A model generated the notes under the pieces. That model searched no databases. It saw only the letters and a program-made list of their open reading frames with translations, and was not told the DNA's origin. Positions 8,261 to 15,880 of a stretch of DNA of 34,229 nt are shown here, piece by piece (the stretch's first letter is position 1; every line of letters starts with the position of its first letter). Made by a program: the position numbers and the translations under genes. The DNA is taken from contig CAJXQE010000032.1 in NCBI GenBank assembly GCA_913058215.1, forward strand, positions 1 through 34,229, read 5' to 3'. The stretch is from an uncultured Verrucomicrobiales bacterium (GTDB lineage Bacteria; Verrucomicrobiota; Verrucomicrobiia; Verrucomicrobiales; DEV007).

Positions 8261-9217
8261 ATGGCGCGCATCTTCGGAATCCTGACGACCCTTTTCCCCC
8301 TGTGGATTCTTATCTGCAGTGGCCTGGCGCTTTTTTATCCCGAAGTGTTTACCTGGTTTCGGGGGAAATGGATCGTGATCGGTCTCGGTATCATCATGCT
8401 GGGGATGGGAATGACCCTGACCTTTGATGATTTCAGGCAGGTCTTGAAGCTTCCGCAGGCAGCCGTGATTGGCGTGATTTGTCAGTTCACGATTATGCCG
8501 CTTTTGGGGTGGGGAATCGCTCACCTACTGGGACTTTCAGAAATCAGTCCTCATTTGACTGTCGGTTTGATTCTTGTGGCGTGTTGTCCTGGCGGGACGG
8601 CTTCCAATGTGGTGGCGTTTCTGGCGAAAGCGAATGTAGCACTTTCGGTCTTGATGACGATCTGTTCGACTTTTGCAGCGATACTTCTGACGCCTCTTCT
8701 TACCAAGTTGTTGGTTGGCACGATCGTTGATGTTGACGCATACGGATTATTCAAAAGCACGGTCCAGGTCGTGCTGATTCCCGTGGTCGCCGGGGTCTTG
8801 CTCAATCGGTTTTTCCCGAGAATGGTCAAAGGTCTCACTCCAGTGTCACCGTTTGTGTCGGTGCTTGCGATCGTATTGATTGTCGCTTCCGTAATCGGCC
8901 AGAATAATGAAACTATTCTGACTTCAGGCTGGAGGCTTCTGGCTGCTCCGGGATTGCTTCATCTGTCTGCCTTTGCCCTGGGGTACGGGATGGCTCGAAT
9001 CTTCCGACTTCCCGAAGATGCTGCGCGAACTATTTCTATTGAGGTGGGAATGCAGAATTCCGGACTTGGGACCGTTTTGGCGAAGAAGCACTTTCCGGGG
9101 ACGATCGCTCCTGTCCCCTGTGCTATCAGCGCTGTCTATCACTGCATTATCGGGAGTTTGATGGCGGGATACTGGAGGTGGAGAAGTTCAAAAGCGAATG
9201 GACATCAAGAATCCTAA
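8261..9217 (+). CDS. Bile acid:sodium symporter (BASS) family transporter
   Basis: The 318-residue integral membrane protein has nine or ten hydrophobic segments, as usual in BASS carriers, which couple sodium entry to uptake of organic anions through the inner membrane. Two family hallmarks are visible: CCPGGTASNVVAFLAKANVALSV at about residues 107-129, and EVGMQNSGLG at about 261-270. Both form the crossed-helix sodium and substrate region. In bacteria these proteins carry pantoate, 2-oxoacids or other carboxylates; the substrate cannot be read here. A perfect inverted repeat lies just before the start, and a small membrane protein overlaps its 3' end by 20 bp, which suggests coupled expression. 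Confidence 0.92.
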   Translation: MARIFGILTTLFPLWILICSGLALFYPEVFTWFRGKWIVIGLGIIMLGMGMTLTFDDFRQVLKLPQAAVIGVICQFTIMPLLGWGIAHLLGLSEISPHLTVGLILVACCPGGTASNVVAFLAKANVALSVLMTICSTFAAILLTPLLTKLLVGTIVDVDAYGLFKSTVQVVLIPVVAGVLLNRFFPRMVKGLTPVSPFVSVLAIVLIVASVIGQNNETILTSGWRLLAAPGLLHLSAFALGYGMARIFRLPEDAARTISIEVGMQNSGLGTVLAKKHFPGTIAPVPCAISAVYHCIIGSLMAGYWRWRSSKANGHQES

Positions 9218-9452
9218 GCTCCTCAAACTGAAAGGAGTTCTTTTCCTTCTCCTAAGCCTTTTTTCAGGTGGTCTTCTTATCTGCTTCTCCCCCGACTGGG
9301 TCACGGTAGTGCTTCTGCTGATCGCAGTCTGGGCAGCCTGTCGGTTCTACTATTTCGCGTTTTACGTTCTGCATCACTATGCTGATTCGAACTTCAAGTA
9401 CTCCGGATTGTGGGACCTGATGCGTTATTTGCTCGGGAAGCGGGGGAAATGA
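9198..9452 (+). CDS. Small membrane protein overlapping the transporter gene
   Basis: The 84-residue product overlaps the end of the transporter gene by 20 bp in another frame. A GAGGTGGAGAAG stretch in front of the ATG could act as a ribosome-binding site. It has two adjacent hydrophobic helices (about residues 12-29 and 34-58), a histidine/tyrosine-rich stretch (YVLHHYADSNFKY) and a basic C-terminus (GKRGK), which predicts a cytoplasmic tail. The overlap suggests a functional tie to the carrier, for example as an accessory subunit. No family recognised. Confidence 0.7.
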   Translation: MDIKNPKLLKLKGVLFLLLSLFSGGLLICFSPDWVTVVLLLIAVWAACRFYYFAFYVLHHYADSNFKYSGLWDLMRYLLGKRGK

Positions 9453-9456
9453 TCAT

Positions 9457-9499
9457 AAAAAATCCCCGGCATCGACTCCTGAGAGCAGATACCGGGGAT
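9457..9499 (-). terminator. Rho-independent terminator of the PilT operon
   Basis: An 8-bp GC-rich stem (ATCCCCGG at 9462-9469 with CCGGGGAT at 9492-9499) has a 22-base loop. On the minus strand a run of six T follows it (9462-9457). It lies 29 bp beyond the stop of the gene at 9529-10632. Confidence 0.85.
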
Positions 9500-9528
9500 A
9501 AAAGCAGGTTTGGCTGAGAAACTCGAAA

Positions 9529-10632
9529 TCAGTCTTCCTGAGTTCCGCCGGCCGAGTGCCCGAGTTCCTCGTACTCCGGAGGAAGGGCTGCGCGGAATCG
9601 TGATTTATCGATCGCTTTCATGTAGGCCTCCAGAGGAGACACTTTGCCACCAACGAGCTGCTCCCAGATGGCATCATCCATGAACTGCATTCCGTACTCT
9701 CTACCACCGGTAATGATATCGTAAAGCTTCTGGGTGGAACCTTCCCGAATCACCGAAGCAACAGCAGGAGTGGAAACAAGAATCTCATTCACAGCAATTC
9801 GGCCCGGCTGGTCATCACGCTTTAACAAAAGCTGAGCGACCACACCGCGAAGTGAGCCCGCCAGCATCGTTCGAACCTGAGACTGCTGATCAGACGGGAA
9901 AACGTCGACAAGACGGTCAACGGTTTTACGCGCATTGTTAGTGTGAAGGGTTCCGAACACGAGCAGACCTGTCTCTGCAGCGGTCAGTGCGAGTGAAATG
10001 GTTTCCAAATCCCGCATCTCCCCCACCAGAACGATATCGGCATCTTCCCGGAGAGAGGCGCGAAGCCCGTCAGCGAAAGATGGACAGTGAATGGGGACCT
10101 CGCGCTGACTAATCGTTGATTTCTTATGTTCGTGAACGAACTCAATCGGCTCTTCAACTGTGATAATGTGTCGCGCGTAGGTGCGGTTGATATAATCCAT
10201 CAGCCCCGCAAGGGTCGTGGATTTACCGGAACCGGTCGGACCGGTCACCAGTACTAAACCGCTTCGCAAATCACCGAATGTTTCAATCGTCGGTGGAAGG
10301 TTCAGTTCCGCGATCGTCTTGATGTTGGTCGGAATAAGACGAAAGACTGCCCCGAGACCGTTCTTTTGCTTGAAGTAGTTGCAACGAAAGCGTGACTCCT
10401 CATCCATTTCGTAGGCAAAGTCGAGATCGCCTTTTTCAAGGAAACGCTCATAGGCCTTTTCATCACAAATTTCCCGGAGCATGTGATCGAGCGTTGAATG
10501 CTCAAGGATTCCTTCCGCAATAGCGGAGACTGCGCCGTGAGCGCGAACTTTTGGTGGCTGCCCTTCACTGAGGTGAAGGTCAGAACCGCCGGAACTTACG
10601 AGGTGTTGAAAATATTGGTCAATAACTGCCAT
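9529..10632 (-). CDS. pilT: Type IV pilus retraction ATPase, PilT family
   Basis: PilT is a hexameric cytoplasmic ATPase that depolymerises type IV pili and so drives twitching motility and DNA uptake. The 367 residues match the family. Visible are the N-terminal PAS-like start (GSDLHLSEGQPP), Walker A GPTGSGKST at 131-139, the Asp box around 154-166 (HIITVEEPIEFVH), Walker B (VLVGEMRDLETI, about 201-212) and the His box (TGLLVFGTLHTNNA, 221-234). The C-terminal AIRNLIRE-type signature is only loosely represented by AVASVIREG. A second PilT-like gene lies 39 bp upstream and a terminator directly follows, so this is the last gene of the operon. It is the closer of the two to canonical PilT. 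Confidence 0.93.
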   Translation of the reverse strand: MAVIDQYFQHLVSSGGSDLHLSEGQPPKVRAHGAVSAIAEGILEHSTLDHMLREICDEKAYERFLEKGDLDFAYEMDEESRFRCNYFKQKNGLGAVFRLIPTNIKTIAELNLPPTIETFGDLRSGLVLVTGPTGSGKSTTLAGLMDYINRTYARHIITVEEPIEFVHEHKKSTISQREVPIHCPSFADGLRASLREDADIVLVGEMRDLETISLALTAAETGLLVFGTLHTNNARKTVDRLVDVFPSDQQSQVRTMLAGSLRGVVAQLLLKRDDQPGRIAVNEILVSTPAVASVIREGSTQKLYDIITGGREYGMQFMDDAIWEQLVGGKVSPLEAYMKAIDKSRFRAALPPEYEELGHSAGGTQED

Positions 10633-10671
10633 GAGATAACAAAAAGGTTTGGGATTAAGAATTGAGCCGGA

Positions 10672-11754
10672 TCAAAGTCCGAGGCCGGTGCGAAGCGTTC
10701 CTGGATCGAGCGCACGACCGAGAGCCTCTTCGCTTGTGATGAGGCCTTCGTGGTAAAGTTCAGCAAGGGCGTCGTCCATCATGATCATTCCGATTTTCTT
10801 ACCGGTTTGCATCACGCCTGGAAGCATGAAGGTTTTCCCGTCACGAATGATGGCCGAAACCGCGGGGGTATTGACGAGAAGCTCCAAAGCCAGTTCCCGC
10901 CCCGTTCCGTCTTTACGCGGAACCAGCTGTTGGGAAATAACGCCTCGGAGCGATTCACCGACCATGATCCGAATCTGCTCGCGTTGCTCGGTAGGGAACA
11001 CATCGAGAATCCGATCCAGAGTCCGGGCGGCGCTACCTGTGTGAAGGGTGGCCAAAACGAGGTGCCCCGTTTCTGCGGCGGTAATCGCCAGCGAGATCGT
11101 TTCCAGATCTCGCATTTCCCCGACCATGATTACATCGGGATCTTCACGAAGAGCTGCCCGCAGGGCATGGGAGAAACTTTCGGTGTGGGTATGAACTTCA
11201 CGCTGATTCACGTGGCACCCCTCGGATTCAATCACATACTCAATCGGATCTTCGAGAGTAATAATGTGATCCGAGCGGTCTTTGTTGATTTGATTAATCA
11301 GGGCAGCCAGAGTTGTAGATTTACCGGAACCAACCGCACCGGTCACGAGGACAAGCCCGTTGTGGTACTGGAGCAGCGGTTTGATCGCCTCAGGGAGGCC
11401 GAGATCATCCATGCTGCGGAGATCGGTGCTGATGACCCGGAAGACCATCTCCCAGCCGAGGCGGGTATTCACGACAGAAGCACGAAAACGGCCAAAGCCG
11501 GGGTCGTAGGCAAAATCGACATCACCTTTTTCCTCCAGGCGCCTGAGCTCCGCTTCGGGTAGATAATTTCTGGCAAGGGTTTCGGTTCCTTCCGGACTCA
11601 ATTCCTCTGCATTTTCCCAAATGGGTTGAAGAAGTCCGAATCGCCTCCATTTCGGTTTGCAAGTGGGAGCGAGGTGTACGTCGGAAACGTCATACTCCTG
11701 AGCAAGCTTCAGGTATTCGTCTACGTGTTCGAGGGCTGCTACTGTATCTGACAT
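10672..11754 (-). CDS. Second PilT-family ATPase (PilU-like position)
   Basis: A 360-residue PilT-type ATPase with Walker A GAVGSGKST at 139-147, an Asp box (HIITLEDPIEYV), Walker B (VIMVGEMRDLETI) and a His box (TGHLVLATLHTGSA). The N-terminus (DVSDVHLAPTCKP) is more diverged than in its partner, and Walker A has Ala-Val in place of Pro-Thr. Paired pilT genes are common. In other bacteria the second product (PilU) assists retraction under load, and that is the likely role here, but orthology to PilU is inferred. It sits 9 bp after the gene at 11764-12189 and 39 bp before pilT. Confidence 0.9.
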   Translation of the reverse strand: MSDTVAALEHVDEYLKLAQEYDVSDVHLAPTCKPKWRRFGLLQPIWENAEELSPEGTETLARNYLPEAELRRLEEKGDVDFAYDPGFGRFRASVVNTRLGWEMVFRVISTDLRSMDDLGLPEAIKPLLQYHNGLVLVTGAVGSGKSTTLAALINQINKDRSDHIITLEDPIEYVIESEGCHVNQREVHTHTESFSHALRAALREDPDVIMVGEMRDLETISLAITAAETGHLVLATLHTGSAARTLDRILDVFPTEQREQIRIMVGESLRGVISQQLVPRKDGTGRELALELLVNTPAVSAIIRDGKTFMLPGVMQTGKKIGMIMMDDALAELYHEGLITSEEALGRALDPGTLRTGLGL

Positions 11755-11763
11755 GGTGAGTGA

Positions 11764-12189
11764 TTAATCTTCTCGAAAATTTTCAGTTGGAGAAATAGGA
11801 GGTTCTTCTGAATTGCTAAATTGTTCTGTCAGGCTGCCCGTCCATTGTTCCAGCCCTGACCGGGCCATCTTTATTAAACTGGGTGCTGACTCCCGGATTA
11901 TTTGTTTTGTTGCCGATCCAAGCAAGCCTAAAAAAAGCGTTCTTACGATTCTCCCGCCTGATGAGTCGGATTTACGTGATTTTTTGCGATTGCCCGAGAG
12001 TATGGCAAGGCTAAGCCCGAGGGCGACTCCACCGATGATCCATTTGGTCTGGTGCTCTTTGAGCGAGTTTTGCACTCGCTGTGTCATGTTCAGTCGCCCA
12101 CCGAGGGACTCGACATCAACAGAGACGTCACTGCGAATTCGCTTCAACTCCGCCTTCAGCTCGGCACGCGATTTTGTCGGGCTGCGCAT
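11764..12189 (-). CDS. Single-helix membrane protein, yqjK/DUF3618-like position
   Basis: The frame opens at 12231, but I prefer the ATG at 12189-12187. It lies two bases after the upstream stop and has AGGA six bases ahead. The 141-residue product has a basic, helical N-terminus (KSRAELKAELKRIRSDV) that recalls DUF3618 proteins, one membrane helix (about residues 52-66, WIIGGVALGLSLAIL) and a helical C-terminal part. With its two upstream neighbours it reproduces the yqjD-yqjE-yqjK type of arrangement found in Proteobacteria. Those small proteins associate with the membrane and, for YqjD, with ribosomes in stationary phase. The role here is inferred from position only. Confidence 0.7.
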   Translation of the reverse strand: MRSPTKSRAELKAELKRIRSDVSVDVESLGGRLNMTQRVQNSLKEHQTKWIIGGVALGLSLAILSGNRKKSRKSDSSGGRIVRTLFLGLLGSATKQIIRESAPSLIKMARSGLEQWTGSLTEQFSNSEEPPISPTENFRED

Positions 12190-12191
12190 GT

Positions 12192-12629
12192 TCAATCCTG
12201 TGGGGGCCGTTTGCTGAAGCGATTCAACCATTCCCGATCATTTTCAAGCTCGTTCAGGCTGTCCCGGAAATGCTTTGTCGAAAAGAGTCGCCGACCGATC
12301 AGGAACAGGATGAAGCCCACCAGCGCGTGCACACCGGCTACGATGAGAGTCACGTCAGTCCATTCGAAGCGGGTTGATGCGGCAGCCACTTTGGCAATGA
12401 GGGCAACACAGCATCCCATCCAGCAAAGAAGCAAAAAAAATGCTCCTACGAAAAAGAGAAGCGTTCCGGCAATCAGGCTTTTGCGGGCTTCTCTGGCTTC
12501 GAGTCCGAGAAGTGAGAAGCGGACCTGGAAATATTCGAGGGCAGAGCTCAGGGTCCCCGCCGCCAGTTGGCTTAGTTTGGAAGGGGAGCCGGTGCTCTCT
12601 TTTTCCGGAGATGTCTGACCGTCTGACAT
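12192..12629 (-). CDS. Phage_holin_3_6 / YqjE-like membrane protein
   Basis: A 145-residue protein with two membrane helices (about 53-75 and 90-113) flanked by a conserved-type stretch, EYFQVRFSLLGLEAREARKSL. This is the layout of the holin superfamily III (YqjE-like) proteins. Despite the family name, most chromosomal members are not phage lysis proteins. The partners are a DUF883-like gene upstream and a DUF3618-like gene downstream, which supports the YqjE reading. The downstream start lies two bases after this stop, so translation is probably coupled. Confidence 0.8.
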   Translation of the reverse strand: MSDGQTSPEKESTGSPSKLSQLAAGTLSSALEYFQVRFSLLGLEAREARKSLIAGTLLFFVGAFFLLLCWMGCCVALIAKVAAASTRFEWTDVTLIVAGVHALVGFILFLIGRRLFSTKHFRDSLNELENDREWLNRFSKRPPQD

Positions 12630-12670
12630 AAATTAGCATGGCCCGGTGAAAAAGACTCACCGGGAAATGA

Positions 12671-12997
12671 CTATCGGATGATTCTTCCAATGATGAACCC
12701 GAGGCCGAGTGCAATCAGAACAGATTTTGCCGGATTTGCCCGGACGTAAGCTTCGCCTTCGCTCTTCAGGTCTTCCATTTTTTCAGAAGTGACTCCGAGT
12801 CCGTCACGGGCGATATCCTTCAGGTGGTCGGCTTTTTCAGTCGCTGCGTCCCTGATTTCCTGTCCTTTTTGAAGCGCCGCATCTTTTAGTTCCGTAGCCT
12901 TTTGTGCTGCGGCTTCACGTAATTCTTCGGCGGCGCGAACTGCGTCGGCTTTGGCATCCTCAAGGGAAGCCTGACTTTCTTGATTGGTTTCACTCAT
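12671..12997 (-). CDS. DUF883 (ElaB/YqjD-like) C-tail-anchored protein
   Basis: The 108-residue product is an alanine/glutamate/lysine-rich helix with 11-residue-like repeats (AAEELREAAAQKATELKDAA, then QKGQEIRDAATEKADHLKD). It ends in a typical tail anchor, YVRANPAKSVLIALGLGFIIGRIIR. In the ElaB/YqjD/YgaM family that tail inserts in the inner membrane, and YqjD binds ribosomes as growth slows. It is the first gene of a minus-strand run that continues through the YqjE-like and DUF3618-like genes and probably the two PilT genes. The length and the tail match the family well. Confidence 0.85.
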   Translation of the reverse strand: MSETNQESQASLEDAKADAVRAAEELREAAAQKATELKDAALQKGQEIRDAATEKADHLKDIARDGLGVTSEKMEDLKSEGEAYVRANPAKSVLIALGLGFIIGRIIR

Positions 12998-13173
12998 GTT
13001 TGTGGTCGTGATCGAGTTTCAATGCGGTTGGCTGAATAACGCATTTGCCGGGAGATAATGAAAGTCAAAAACAGCGGACTTTCCCCGGTTGGTTTTATAA
13101 GACGTTTCTTTCTCCTGAGAATCACGGGGTTGAAATTGCTTGCAGTCGAGTGCGATCTTGGAAACAGTGAGAC

Positions 13174-14049
13174 GTGAAAATTATTAGCGGAATCTTCTTC
13201 TTTCTCCTGGTCTTCATCGCGGTGGGAATCGCGATGCACTTTGCTATTTACAGCAAGCCGGGAGTTTTTGTTTGGTCACTCGAAGAGAATGCGGAAGGCA
13301 ATACCGAGTTGGTCAGGACTTCCATTGCTTTGGAACCGGCGACTGCGGGAACGGATGGCACAACATCGGATGCTGCTGCCAGTGGAACCGATCCTTCTGC
13401 CGGTGATGGCAAAAAGAAAACCCGCAAAGGCGGAGGAGAAAAAGGTAAAGGGGCAAAACCCGCGGCACCTGCTGATCCCAATTTGTCCGTCCTCTACAAC
13501 GGGAAAGATCTGGGGGAATGGCAAAAAACGCAGTTTGGTGGAGAAGGTGACGTTTTCGTCAATGAAACCGGAGGCCTTGAATTCGGCTTTGGAGCAATCA
13601 TGACTGGTGTTCACTGGGGCGGAGAGGTTCCGGCGACCAGCAACTACGAAATCACTCTGGATGCAATGAAGCTCGACGGTACGGATTTCTTTTGCGCGCT
13701 AACGTTTCCTGTAAAAGAAAGCCACGCCACTTTTGTGATCGGCGGATGGGGCGGTGGTATCGTCGGAATTTCCTCGGTCGATGATCTGAACGCTTCAGAA
13801 AACGAAACCATGAACATCGAAGGTTTCGAAAAAGACAAGTGGTTCAAGATCAAAGTCCGCGTAACTGACGATAAGCTGGAGGCATGGATCGACGAGGATC
13901 AGAAAGTTGATCTCGATCTGGCTGACCGCAAAATCAGTCTTCTACCCGGTGATATTGAGCTGAGTGTTCCCATCGGAATTGCCAGTTTCATGACTCGTGC
14001 TCAGTATCGAAATGTCGAGTTCCGAAAGTTACCGGCATCTGTTGAGTGA
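13174..14049 (+). CDS. Membrane-anchored DUF1080-like (lectin/glucanase-fold) protein
   Basis: The start is a GTG; the next residues (MKIISGIFFFLLVFIAVGIAMHFAIY) form an N-terminal membrane anchor. A 45-residue Ala/Gly/Lys/Thr linker (about 60-98) is followed by a domain beginning LYNGKDLGEWQ at about residue 107, the usual opening of DUF1080 (3-keto-disaccharide hydrolase, concanavalin-like fold). It ends with GIASFMTRAQYRNVEFRKL, also typical. Planctomycetes and Verrucomicrobia have many such extracytoplasmic proteins linked to glycan degradation. The gene stands alone and divergently to the DUF883 gene, so the substrate cannot be inferred. Confidence 0.8.
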   Translation: MKIISGIFFFLLVFIAVGIAMHFAIYSKPGVFVWSLEENAEGNTELVRTSIALEPATAGTDGTTSDAAASGTDPSAGDGKKKTRKGGGEKGKGAKPAAPADPNLSVLYNGKDLGEWQKTQFGGEGDVFVNETGGLEFGFGAIMTGVHWGGEVPATSNYEITLDAMKLDGTDFFCALTFPVKESHATFVIGGWGGGIVGISSVDDLNASENETMNIEGFEKDKWFKIKVRVTDDKLEAWIDEDQKVDLDLADRKISLLPGDIELSVPIGIASFMTRAQYRNVEFRKLPASVE

Positions 14050-14363
14050 GTTCCCTGCGATCTGAAAAGAATCGTTTCAGGAACTCGATATCCACCCCGG
14101 GAATTGTCAGGAATTCGACCATTTTCGGGTTTGGGCCAGTGCCCACTTTTCAATGAGGATTTCGCTGCGTCGTTCACTTGGCTTCATGGAAATTATAAAA
14201 TTGTCAAAAATTAAAATTTTGGACACATTAATTATCAACTTTTTGAATCAAATGCTTGACCAGTCGCAAAAATGCTGTCTGCATATTAAAAATAGATGCT
14301 GCTTTTCGCAATGACCCCATCAATTTTTAAACAACTGCCCCATTTTATCATTCAACTCACCTC
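14050..14363. other. AT-rich intergenic region before the HrgA-like gene
   Basis: No gene is supported. The stretch 14186-14345 is clearly richer in A and T than the flanks and probably carries the promoter. TTGACC at 14256-14261 is a fair -35, but the nearest TATTAA (14284-14289) is 22 bp away, too far for a standard sigma-70 promoter. A 42-codon frame (14186-14314) is judged chance. Confidence 0.4.
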
Positions 14364-15407
14364 ATGAACCTTCGCGATCAACTTAAAGAAATCCTGCCTG
14401 ATATTCTCCCCAGAAATCCGGCCCAGGCAATCAAAGGGACTGAGTTGATTGAGTTGGTTAAGTATCGTCTTAAACAGGAATATTCAGACGCGACGCTTCG
14501 ATACCATTTTTCGATCATGTCCTGTGATCCGTCTTCTCCTATCGCGAAGGTTGAACAAGGGCAGGGTTATTATCTCCGGTCTACGACCATTCACTCTCTA
14601 AACAGTGCGAGGAACTTATTCCGGCCACAGCAGGGAGAGCTCGGCTCGGATATGACAATGACCAGCGAAGATGCTGATATCTCGATGGCTCGCGCCAATA
14701 AGTTTCGCGCAGTGGTCATGCGCTATCTGGAGTCCATCCAGAAGTTCCCGTTTGCGTTTGAGCAGTCTTTCTCCTCTGATGTCCAGGCAAACCGCTGGCG
14801 TGTCCCTGATCTGGCCGTCGTCCAATGGCTTGCCGGGGAAATGGCGGATGACTCTGTTATTCTGGATAAGCGCCAACTGGAGCTGTATCGCCGGATGGGA
14901 ATGTCTCCATTCAAGCTTTCGACTGTAAAACTCAGACTCGAGCTTTCTCATTCGGATCTGTATGAAGACCTTTACCAGTGCCTTTCCACTGCTGAGTGGG
15001 CAAATTCCGGTGAAATCATGATTGCTGCTTCGATCGATGACCAGCAAATGGTGGAAGAGATCCGCAAGTTCTCCACGAAATACGGTATTGGAGTAACCAG
15101 TTTTGGTTTGGACGCAGATATTCTCGATGACATGCCCGAGCCGGCAGCTGTTGAGAATTTGATGCCCCGCGAGTTTGATGCGATTCAAAGCCTTTTCCAA
15201 ATTCGACGCTACGCTGCTCCCACTCCTACGAGCAATTTCGATTGGCAGCATGTTTCCAATTCCGCAGTGGAAAATCAGGACTTCGCCCGTTTCGAAAGTT
15301 GGATTTCCCGCAGCCTGCTGGAAGAGCGTGTGATTACCGCTCGCGACTTCTCAGATCTTGAGCGAAGTGCTGCGGCCTCTCCGGTTTCGAGCGAATACGT
15401 TGCGTAG
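14364..15407 (+). CDS. HrgA/COG2958-like protein with winged-helix N-terminus
   Basis: The 347-residue protein begins with a probable winged-helix domain (residues 8-72: LKEILPDILPRN, IKGTELIELVKYRLKQ, ATLRYHFSIM, GQGYYLR), of the kind found at the N-terminus of restriction-associated HrgA-type proteins. A second domain (about 117-265) shows the order of the HrgA/COG2958 family: W-x-VPDLAVV, then a strand, then SDLYEDLYQCLSTAEWANSGEIMIAA, then STKYGIGVTSFGLD. In nuclease-fold members the central strand carries E-x-K; here the aligned residues read VKLRLE, so the catalytic pair seems lost. There is no methylase or other restriction gene nearby. A DNA-binding regulator or inactive nuclease is inferred from memory of the family, not from a search. 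Confidence 0.55.
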   Translation: MNLRDQLKEILPDILPRNPAQAIKGTELIELVKYRLKQEYSDATLRYHFSIMSCDPSSPIAKVEQGQGYYLRSTTIHSLNSARNLFRPQQGELGSDMTMTSEDADISMARANKFRAVVMRYLESIQKFPFAFEQSFSSDVQANRWRVPDLAVVQWLAGEMADDSVILDKRQLELYRRMGMSPFKLSTVKLRLELSHSDLYEDLYQCLSTAEWANSGEIMIAASIDDQQMVEEIRKFSTKYGIGVTSFGLDADILDDMPEPAAVENLMPREFDAIQSLFQIRRYAAPTPTSNFDWQHVSNSAVENQDFARFESWISRSLLEERVITARDFSDLERSAAASPVSSEYVA

Positions 15408-15444
15408 AATCTGGAAGCGTTCCTGACAGCTTTTAAAGACTGAG

Positions 15445-15472
15445 AAAAGGAGGGAGGATACCTCCTCCTTTT
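15445..15472 (+). terminator. Terminator after the HrgA-like gene
   Basis: AAAAGGAGG plus AGG (with one bulged G) pairs with CCT plus CCTCCTTTT around a three-base loop. The hairpin ends in four T and lies 38 bp after the stop at 15407. The A and T ends are symmetrical, so it may work in both directions. Confidence 0.75.
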
Positions 15473-15788
15473 ATCGAGCCTGGTCTTCTCACTCACTTTT
15501 GCTGTGAGGTTCGGCGGCGCTTTCCGTTCTTTGCATTCCCGGGCGATTTCGGAGAGCATGCGTGGTTCTATCCTCGGAAAGTGGAGCTTTTTCCCGGAAC
15601 CTGTTTCCGGATAATAAAGGGAGAGGAAACCGTTAAAGGGCTTAGCCCCTTTGAGATGATAGTCTTTGATCTTGTTTTGGAAAATCGACAAGTGATCCAA
15701 AACCGTAAACAGGATCCGAACTCCCGCCAGCTCTGACCCGGGACCATTTCGCTACCCCGTTTTCCCGGCGATCAAAGGGGCGTGGATT
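15473..15788. other. Stretch of about 316 bp without a supported gene
   Basis: The region lies between two converging genes, after one terminator and before two more. A minus-strand frame (15275-15700, TTG start) crosses it, but it runs through the terminator hairpin and 133 bp antisense to the HrgA-like gene. I see no tRNA, repeat or clear RNA fold. Confidence 0.4.
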
Positions 15789-15828
15789 AAAAAAAGAAAA
15801 AGGGTGATGGAGTCTATCCATCACCCTT
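15789..15828 (-). terminator. Strong second terminator of the cationic-tail protein gene
   Basis: An 11-bp perfect stem (AAGGGTGATGG at 15800-15810 with CCATCACCCTT at 15818-15828) has a 7-base loop and is followed on the minus strand by a T-rich tract (15799-15789). It is a textbook intrinsic terminator. Confidence 0.92.
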
Positions 15829-15856
15829 AAAAAAATAGCTTGGCTCTAAGCAAGCT
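15829..15856 (-). terminator. First terminator of the cationic-tail protein gene
   Basis: AGCTTG (15837-15842) pairs with CAAGCT (15851-15856), with extra pairing inside the loop, and seven T follow on the minus strand after one A (15835-15829). It lies directly before the stronger terminator at 15789-15828, so transcription meets two in a row. Confidence 0.75.
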
Positions 15857-15871
15857 GAGATTCGAATCTCA
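15856..15871. repeat. 16-bp perfect palindrome in the 3' untranslated region
   Basis: TGAGATTCGAATCTCA is a perfect palindrome directly upstream, in the sense of transcription, of the two terminators. It lies 9 bp after the stop codon at 15881. It superficially resembles a tRNA T-loop but lacks the 5-bp stem with 7-base loop. It shares the ATTCGAAT core with the palindrome at 7242-7255. Confidence 0.6.
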
Positions 15872-15880
15872 AGCCGGGCC

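Noticed and set aside
10750-11562. A 270-codon plus-strand frame.
   Set aside because: It is fully antisense to a clear PilT-family ATPase with intact motifs.
12192-12629. Prophage remnant suggested by a holin-family protein.
   Set aside because: No other phage genes are present; the neighbours fit the chromosomal yqjD/yqjE/yqjK-like set.
14186-14314. 42-codon frame in the AT-rich region before the HrgA-like gene.
   Set aside because: No ribosome-binding site, low-complexity AT-driven residues, and it would cover the promoter.
15275-15700. 141-codon minus-strand frame in the gene-poor stretch.
   Set aside because: It starts with TTG, runs through a terminator hairpin and is antisense to the end of the HrgA-like gene; only its first part looks protein-like.
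15856-15871. tRNA T-arm suggested by ATTCGAATC.
   Set aside because: The stem and loop sizes are wrong, there is no acceptor or anticodon arm, and the sequence is a plain palindrome.
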